DNA from: Marasmius tenuissimus
Taxonomy: Eukaryota; Basidiomycota; Agaricomycetes; Agaricales; Marasmiaceae
DNA length: 64,000 nucleotides
Direction of reading: 5' to 3'
Assembly (NCBI GenBank): GCA_029532415.1
Contig: JAQOTA010000064.1
Coordinates: forward strand, 620,001 to 684,000
The position numbers and the translations under genes were made by a program. This document shows, piece after piece, positions 57,726 to 64,000 of this stretch (positions are counted from its first letter, which is position 1; each line of letters begins with the position of its first letter). The notes under the pieces were generated by a model that worked only from the letters and a program-made list of their open reading frames with translations, was not told where the DNA came from and made no database searches.

Positions 57726-57728
57726 ATT
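57726..57728 (+). repeat. CACTA target-site duplication ATT, left
   Basis: ATT at 57726-57728 is repeated at 58657-58659 around the foldback CACTA element. Confidence 0.75.
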
Positions 57729-58656
57729 CACTACTGGCAGGACCAAATGTTTGCCGTCGGACATTCAATCAAACACTTTGGCCATCCGGTAGCCGTTATG
57801 CTGTCAATCCAGCTTTGTAGACCAGTCATTTCCTTTGTTAGATTATCCTGGTAGCTGATGAAGTATATAATTGCCCTTTGTGGTCAAACAACCTCAATGG
57901 CCACGCCGGAAGCGGAAGAATACCTGAAAACAAACGAATTTATGCTGTCCTCAGACATACCGGCCATCAGACACCTAATAAGGTGACAATCAGCCGGCAA
58001 AGATGGAACGGGTCTGTGGTCAAACACCATGAATATCCGGAGGTTAATTCTCATTACACGACTGGTTCACGGCGAGAGGAAGACCATCGTCCGCTCATGA
58101 GGTAGATGAGCGGATCCAAACATCGGGAGCGAATTTCAGACGAACGGCCGTGAAAATCAGGGTATAAAATAGGATCATTGGCAAGGCAGGATCCAGGAGA
58201 CAACGTACATAAACAGAGATGTCGAAAACAGTCGACAGGAAAACTGAATCTCTCTCCCAATGTTGAAACCTGCTCATCTACCTCAAGAACGAGCAATGGT
58301 CTTCCTCTCGCCGTGAGCCGATCGTGTAATGAGAATTAACCTCCGGATATTCATGGTGTTTGGCCACAGACCCGTTTCATCTTTGCTGGTTAATTGTCAC
58401 CTTATTAGGCGTCTGACGGCCGGTACATCTGAGAATAAACCAAGGATTTGTTTGTTTTTAGACATCCTTCCGCTCCGGGCACGGTCATTAGGTTTTTTTG
58501 ACCACAAAGAGCAATTGTATACTTCATTAGCTACCAGGATGATCTAACAAAGGAAATGACTGGTCTACAAAGCCGGATCGACAGCATAACGGCCACCGGA
58601 TGGCCAGAGTGTTTGATTGAATGTCCGACGGCAAACATTTGGCCCTGCCAGTAGTG
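57729..58656. mobile_element. Foldback CACTA-type MITE, 928 bp
   Basis: It begins CACTACTGGCAGGACCAAAT and ends with the inverse ATTTGGCCCTGCCAGTAGTG, flanked by ATT. The arms run about 400 bp each (57729 to about 58130 and 58255-58656) and meet at a spacer of about 125 bp. CACTA plus a 3-bp duplication identifies the superfamily. Nearly the whole element is one stem, so it has no room for a gene; frames within it are chance. Confidence 0.88.
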
Positions 58657-58718
58657 ATTACTACAGTGAGGCACTCATCTTGAGCTTTTCTAGATGTATC
58701 ATCGTAACGATAAGAATA

Positions 58719-59097
58719 CTGACCTATTTTATTCAATTCGTATGGGTTTTCCGTGTGACGAAAGATTTTGCCGGTGCAAATTTGTATGGTGGGCAAGTCA
58801 CCGGTGACAAAAACGAAAATTTGTTTGGAACTTTCAGGCCACCGGCCCCTAGGAGAGGACGAGTGAGGAGGAGGACGACGGGTGGGGCTGCCGCAAGCAG
58901 AAATCCGCGAAAAACACCTGATTTGGGCGAAAAGATCCTGGAAAAGGTAAATTTCTTGCCTTTCTTAAGCTTCTCCGAAATTTGTCACATACTGGGACAA
59001 TTCATATGACCCCCTGTGACTGGGTGACCATACGAAATATTTTTGTATGCCCGGGGGCCTGTGACGTGTGATATATGAATTGAATAAAATAGGTCAG
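58719..59097. mobile_element. TA-flanked MITE, 379 bp
   Basis: The ends are CTGACCTATTTTATTCAATT and the inverse AATTGAATAAAATAGGTCAG, with TA on both outsides (58717-58718 and 59098-59099). A TA duplication and roughly 25-bp TIRs suit Tc1/mariner-like MITEs. The core contains an open stretch (PRRGRVRRRTTGGAAASRNP) that may be a captured fragment. It lies 60 bp from the foldback CACTA element. Confidence 0.65.
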
Positions 59098-59179
59098 TAT
59101 CCTATTCCTACTTCAGATGAAGGGAGCTTGTGGCGGTCAGAGCGTGAGTTTGGGGTATACACAGTAACTAGTCGGCCAT

Positions 59180-60710
59180 AGACGGACCCTCCGTCCTCCT
59201 AGTGGAGGATTCGGGCAGGCCACAGCCCGCGGCCTGCAAAGGACATTCGACCATGTCAACGGTGTGGGCGCCTGTGCGCATTTCCAGGCCCAGAGTCTTT
59301 TCTTCATGAAAGCATTGTTCCCCGAGCTTTAAGTGCCAACAGGGCAAGTTTGGGGACATGTTTGACCATCATTCTTTGCCCCCTTAGAAATTTATAATCA
59401 TTCGGCTGCCAGTATGTTTGCAGTGGTTCCCTCAATGTTATTTTTGCAACGTCCGTTGGGGGCGCGAGAAAATGCAGGCCGGGGTGAAGGCCATGGCCTG
59501 CACCCGCCTTCACCTGGCCTGCAGTACACGTTGTCTAACCTGCTGTCGACGACTCCCTTGTATACACGTATTGAGTTATAGTATCCTACGTCGACTAAGG
59601 CTATCTATTTTATTGATTAACCATCAGAAACTTTTTGTTTGAATGAAATCCCTTATATCTCTGCCATGTTCCCACAATGTAGTCTCGAGACGAACCTTCC
59701 TCTTCGTGGTCGCCCATGTCAATGTAAGGCCAAAGAAGGTACTAATGCGTGATATTAGGCCTCGCATAGTACTCCCAAACAGAAACGACGAGCCTATCGG
59801 ACCATATGTCTAACATTCTCTTGTATAAAATGTAAGTGACACCCATGTGATGTTAATTTCCGTCTGTTCGCCCGCCCCTTCAAGTTGAAGATTGATATGG
59901 AGCGACCCTTTGAGCTACAAGACTGATATTAGCACGTATAGCCCTCAATTTAGCTGCATTTGAGCAGATCTTGCCGTCTGGTTGCCTTCGATTCCCTAAA
60001 TCTGGCCTTCATTTGGCCTGTTCCTGGCCTTCACTCCCGGGTAATGACCTTCACCTGGCCTTCATTATCCTAATCTAGCCTTCAATCTGGCCGTCACTTG
60101 TGCAAATCTGACCTTCATTTGGCCTTCATCTGGCCTTCACATCTGTGAATCCAACCTGCAGTCGTCCTTCATCTTCACGAATCCAACCTTCACCTGGCCT
60201 GCAGTGCACAGCCACATGGCCTGCACTTCCACACTTCCAACCATCACTTGGCCTTCATAAACTAAAGTCTGACCTGCACCCAGACATAGCATTCTTTGTC
60301 ATACAACCTCCTCATTTCTGATTTTTCCTTAAATTACCGTTAGTTGAGGTGCACATACTACAGGTATACCAAGTGAGAGGCAACCGAAACCTCTCGGAAT
60401 ACCGACCTTCTAACCGACCGCCCGTTTACTGTAATTTATGTTGTTGAGACTTCGGGAGGCCAGCGCGGGCGAACATCAACAGATTTCTTTTCTTCATAGT
60501 CTATGGAGAGTCATATATTTCTGAGATCTTTTTTGGGTCGAGCTCTATAGAATAGAGACCAAAATTAAGGATAATGACCTTCACTTGGTCCGCAACTATG
60601 CTTTCTCTACCCGCCGCGTGGCCTGCACTTGGCCTGCACCTAGCCTGCATATGGCCTGTACCTGACCTTCACACCAGCCTTCACCACATGGCCTGCAAAT
60701 TGTTGTGGCC
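59180..60710. repeat. GGCCTTCA/GGCCTGCA-rich dispersed short repeat
   Basis: Variants of GGCCTTCA and GGCCTGCA occur dozens of times, densest at 60000-60300 and 60570-60690, often as CCTTCA-CTGGCCTGCA. Some are on the opposite strand near 59210-59250 and 59475-59500. A unique core (about 59560-59990 and 60300-60560) separates the clusters. This resembles the subterminal motif arrays of a DNA transposon, but I could not define termini. No gene. Confidence 0.55.
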
Positions 60711-61397
60711 CCGTCCGTTGGACCAACACTACGAAGATCATTCGTCAGAACCCAATTGTGCTGTAAGAAATCTGAAAGGTGACTTCAGGAAATCCCTGAG
60801 AGTTTCATATTTACAGCACATTTGGTACTCCCGAGATGTCTACGCATTTTCACTTTATCAAGCTTCAACCGCAAGATCGTCTTCAGCGTCTAATACAGAA
60901 GCGTGTACAGTGCGATGGCTCTCGGTTTGAGACTTTCATCACCTTGGAACTTCATCTAGATCCGAATGACAATGATTGAGCAATTTTACTCGCGATGAAT
61001 CACAGAAGCCTTCAACCCTATAGGCCAAGTAACAGCAGGGCGGCAAAGTGCCGTGTTAAGGTGGTTCACGAAAGGGGCCATGATGATAACGAGAACAGAT
61101 ATCAATAGTGGGTGTGGACACAGAATTGAATAGACGTTGTGATCCCTTGTTTCTTTCCTTCGATTTGACTTGGAAAAATGAGCTATATTTGTGGTTCAGA
61201 TGATTCAAGGCTCCGGGTCTCCAGGCCATGGCAAGAACTCGTGGCTCACATCATTTATTCAAATTGACAGGTACGGACCGATTTCCCTTGTTTGTCTGCA
61301 GGGTCCCCAATCAGACAGTAAATTCTACCGCCGACCTGTACCCGGTCCACCAAGAAGTACACCTCCAAGTTATTGTAATGCGTTCGTGAAGCCCTCA
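60711..61397. other. Spacer downstream of BTB gene 2
   Basis: No supported gene. Short plus frames (60574-60930, 61191-61451) lie largely in repeats or antisense to BTB gene 2. Confidence 0.35.
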
Positions 61398-62417
61398 TCA
61401 TGGATGGATGATAACTCGTGGCTCGTCATTGACAGACCAAGAGAAACGTAATTGTCCAAACCCCTCCACCGATAACTGGCTTTCAGCTGGCCACCCGTCG
61501 TCTACTGCTCCTTCCAGCAATTGTTCGCCCGACATCTCGTGATAAACGGCTTCTTTTGATCTGATATCCCGTATCTCCTCGAGAAAATATTCCGTGATTC
61601 CGTCGGAGAGCACATCGCGAATAATTCGTTCGCGCGTCTCAGTGTGTGGTGAGATCTTGCTTTTCAAATGATATAGAGATATCGCGCCGTTGATTCCGAC
61701 TTCCCGGGCGTCCTTGTGGCTAATATCGGTTTTATGGGCACTGACAACTAACATGATGCCCTCGATGAACCACTTTAGGACGCCGTAGTCCTGTCCTGCG
61801 AGGATGCGATCGAATGTATCGAAATTTGTGATGTTGGGTAGGGATAGGCGTTCGATTGCGGCCTTGCGAATATCAATGAAGTTCCAGAGGGAGGAGATCT
61901 TCAGCACCGATATCCACGTAGCTGTATAAATCTCTGTGTTGCAGGCCTTCCGACGCAGGGGTTGAATTCTTGGAAATGGCCGGCGAATCAAGTAAGTTTC
62001 ATACTGGCGAGGGTTCTCCAAAATCTCGGAGTAATAGACGGCAAACATTAGCGTACCGTGGATAAAGTGCACCCAAGAACCTCTCGAAATCTACTTTTGT
62101 AATCTGCTCTAAGACGATTGGGTGATCTGCTGATTGTCCTTCCTCCTGCTTTGTACCCAAAGTACCTGGTTCACTGCCTTGAGGCTGAGGAAGGGTGAAC
62201 ATTTCGTTGAAAGGTGGATGGGGGTTCTCTGCAAATCGTTGCTTCGGGACTTTGAAAAGTTCATCTTCAACCTACATGTATTGTATCTCGATGTCAACAT
62301 CGGGTGAAAAGGATTACCGTCTCTCAGAGATAAACAAGATGTGCGACTTGCCTTGAAAACAACTAAATCCCAAAAGTAAGTCGCGTTGGGGGTCGACCCG
62401 GACATGATGGTGGTCAT
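61398..62417 (-). CDS. BTB/POZ-like protein 2
   Basis: It is a paralogue of 56341-57360. The start at 62417 reads MTTIMSGSTPNATYFWDLVV then FK, a GC-AG intron (62272-62351, donor AAG/GCAAGT), VEDELFKVPKQRFAENPHPP and FNEMFTLPQ. HPIVLEQITKVDFERFLGAL then YPR follow, with an intron (GTACGC to CGCCAG) and YETYLIRRPFPRIQPLRRKA. Next come TWISVLKISSLWNFIDIRKA, YGVLKWFIEGIMLVVSAHKT and a C-terminus ending NDEPRVIIHP (stop 61398). The conserved F-K-VPK and DFERFLGALY elements mark the BTB fold. It has the same orientation and intron positions as BTB gene 1, so the pair is a tandem duplication later separated by repeats. Partners are unknown. Confidence 0.74.
62272..62351 (-). other. GC-AG intron of BTB gene 2
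   Basis: 80-nt intron, donor GCAAGT after AAG, acceptor CATGTAG. Same position as in BTB gene 1. Confidence 0.7.
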
Positions 62418-63778
62418 TGGTCAAGATTGAGTCGATTACGTCTCGTGTGATCGGCAGCCTCATGTCTGAGTTGACTTTCACTTGCCTTTTACGGCAATAC
62501 GAGATACTTAATGGGATGTATATCGTTGTCGAGACTAAAGGGCGATTGTATCAGTGATTTTGAGATTGAATAAGGTCAAGATTCGTCGATTCGAGAGAGC
62601 CCGAGCCCAGCGGTGTTTTATCAACCAATTTCAATCGGTAATATATTTGAAACAAACATTTGGTCGTGATTTCTGCGAGAGTAGTAAGATGTAAGGTACT
62701 TATACGATATAAGCTGAGGATGCTAGGTGGCAATATCCGACGTCGCCTGAAACTCCGTCGTCACTTCAGATTGAGGTAACAAACGAAGAGCTTTCCGTAT
62801 TTCCGCTAGTTATTTGTTCGACAACGGGGCCAGTGTGCTCAGCTTTCTCTCCTCGACGCTCACGACGACCCAGCCCACCAAACAATGCCTTCATTACCAG
62901 GCCGCCCGTCCCATGAGCAACTTGCTTCATCAAGCCTAAGGTACTCCCAGCAACCGCTTCGCTCAATAATAATTTAAATAGAAACCTACACCGCTGCCAT
63001 GACTGCCTTTGTGAATATCAGATATAACTTTTGGTTCACGCTCAAGTCAATTTGTCGCTCTGTTCCGACAGCCCTGCACACATTGACTTGATTATGTGAT
63101 ATATCAAACGGTATCTTTTCTATCGTTAACTCCAACTCGGAGCAGACATTAGTCTCTCAATTACGAGCCTGTCGACAAGCCTTTTCACTGCATCCTTCAT
63201 GAACCTCCGAGCATAAAAGTCTCCGCATTTCAGGCTGGAAGCCTCTCATGGACTTCTGACGAAACACAAGGAGACCGATGTAGAGGTGGCAAACCTCCTC
63301 AGAGCGATGCTAGCAAGCCAGCTAATGATGTGATAGATCAGAACTACGCTACGACACGCGGAACTAGCTACGACACCGTCACGTGACCTCATCTAGGGCA
63401 GGCTCTAGGGTAGAACCCCCTACTACACCGACGTTGTTGCGAATTCGATGTCTAACACTCGCTAGTTCATAAAAAACGGTGCTTCATGTCCTCTCGTCAA
63501 CTCCTGACCCGCAACGAGCCTCCGACGTCAATCAAAGAAGGCTGGTTCACGGTTCTTGGTTGTCGGGAGCTCAAATTAAAGTCAAAACAAACTCTGTCGT
63601 GGAGAAGGCTGAAATTAATCAAAGAATACAGGAAAGCAGTCTCGGGAACGGAAAAGACTTTGATCCGACCTCTATCTTATCCAACCCGATTGGATGAACT
63701 CAAGGCAAACGGCCCCACGTTGAATTCGTACATTTGAAAACCTACATTCTATTAGAACAACCTCAAGCTGACAGTCAT
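62418..63778. other. Spacer; one small doubtful ORF
   Basis: A 66-aa minus frame (62966-62766, MSEAVAGSTLGLMKQVAHGT then GGLVMKALFGGLGRRERR) has plausible composition but no support. The 83-aa plus frame at 63486-63737 overlaps a 72-aa frame in another register, so neither is called. Confidence 0.3.
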
Positions 63779-63999
63779 TATGTATCTATATTCAGACCTT
63801 TCCAGCGGCTGATCTTCAACGAATTTCCCTGTTCATCGAGATCTACAGGTACGTCCGGCGTCATTCGTCTCATGCTTCGCTCGGAAGCTAGGTATAACGG
63901 AGTGGGTGGTGGAAGGATGTCTTCGAAGCTTTGGTTCAAAGCAAATGGAGTTGGGATTGATAGTGGCCAGCCTGCTCCCTCAGTATCAGTTTGGTTGAT
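63779..63999 (-). CDS. C-terminal end of a protein running off the window
   Basis: The minus frame is open from the window edge to TAA at 63779-63781. It reads GAGWPLSIPTPFALNQSFED, ILPPPTPLYLASERSMRRMT, PDVPVDLDEQGNSLKISRWK and GLNIDT. Composition is that of real coding sequence. The family cannot be told from this end. Confidence 0.45.
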
Positions 64000-64000
64000 T

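Noticed and set aside
57878..58547. Small ORFs on both strands at 57878-58105, 58054-58296 and 58329-58547
   Set aside because: They lie inside the foldback CACTA MITE and mirror each other; chance frames.
63486..63737. 83-aa plus ORF
   Set aside because: Overlaps a second frame of similar length; no start context or homologue.

Overview
The window reads as the genome of a filamentous basidiomycete, most likely an agaricomycete. The genes are short-intron (about 48-80 nt), mostly lineage-specific multicopy families: F-box/LRR-like, BTB/POZ, a MYND-finger protein, seven-transmembrane-type proteins with many exons, and a kinase-like family with short N-terminal signature. The first kilobase is the end of a Plavaka/Tnp2-type transposase with a DUF4218-like region. 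No rRNA, tRNA, CRISPR or bacterial-type operon was seen. The genus cannot be fixed from the sequence alone.

Layout. 1-1039: transposase 3' end. 1913-15098: one member (copy A) of a kinase-like gene family, split by two transposable elements: an 8.1-kb foldback element (3191-11303, TSD GAGAAT) and a 2.08-kb foldback element (12802-14881). The 8.1-kb element carries an unrecognised multi-exon gene in two facing copies. Its left arm holds a 619-bp hAT MITE and its right arm a 1.43-kb 'CATCAG' element; each arm serves as the empty site for the other. 17940-19669 and 20963-23410: copies B (internally deleted) and C (apparently intact) of the same family, convergent. 23766-31407: one F-box gene, one F-box remnant and one frameshifted F-box copy. 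31797-33404: seven-TM-type gene. 34730-37474: an F-box pseudogene split by a second 'CATCAG' element (35379-36668). 40788-42215: its intact relative. 43562-45574: MYND protein. 46671-48294: second multi-TM gene. 49220-51802: element with AAGTC-rich subterminal arrays and divergent ORFs. 53217-54400: inverted gene-fragment duplication with a CACTA MITE in one arm. 56341-57360 and 61398-62417: two BTB paralogues sharing a GC-AG intron. Between them lie a foldback CACTA MITE (57729-58656), a TA-flanked MITE (58719-59097) and a GGCCTKCA-rich repeat (59180-60710).

Overall this is a gene-family-rich, transposon-dense accessory region. Its strongest theme is inverted (foldback) architecture: at least seven independent structures with long inverted arms, several bounded by target-site duplications readable directly in the sequence. 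The least explained item is the cargo gene of the 8.1-kb element. I could not assign it to a transposase family or to any other family.
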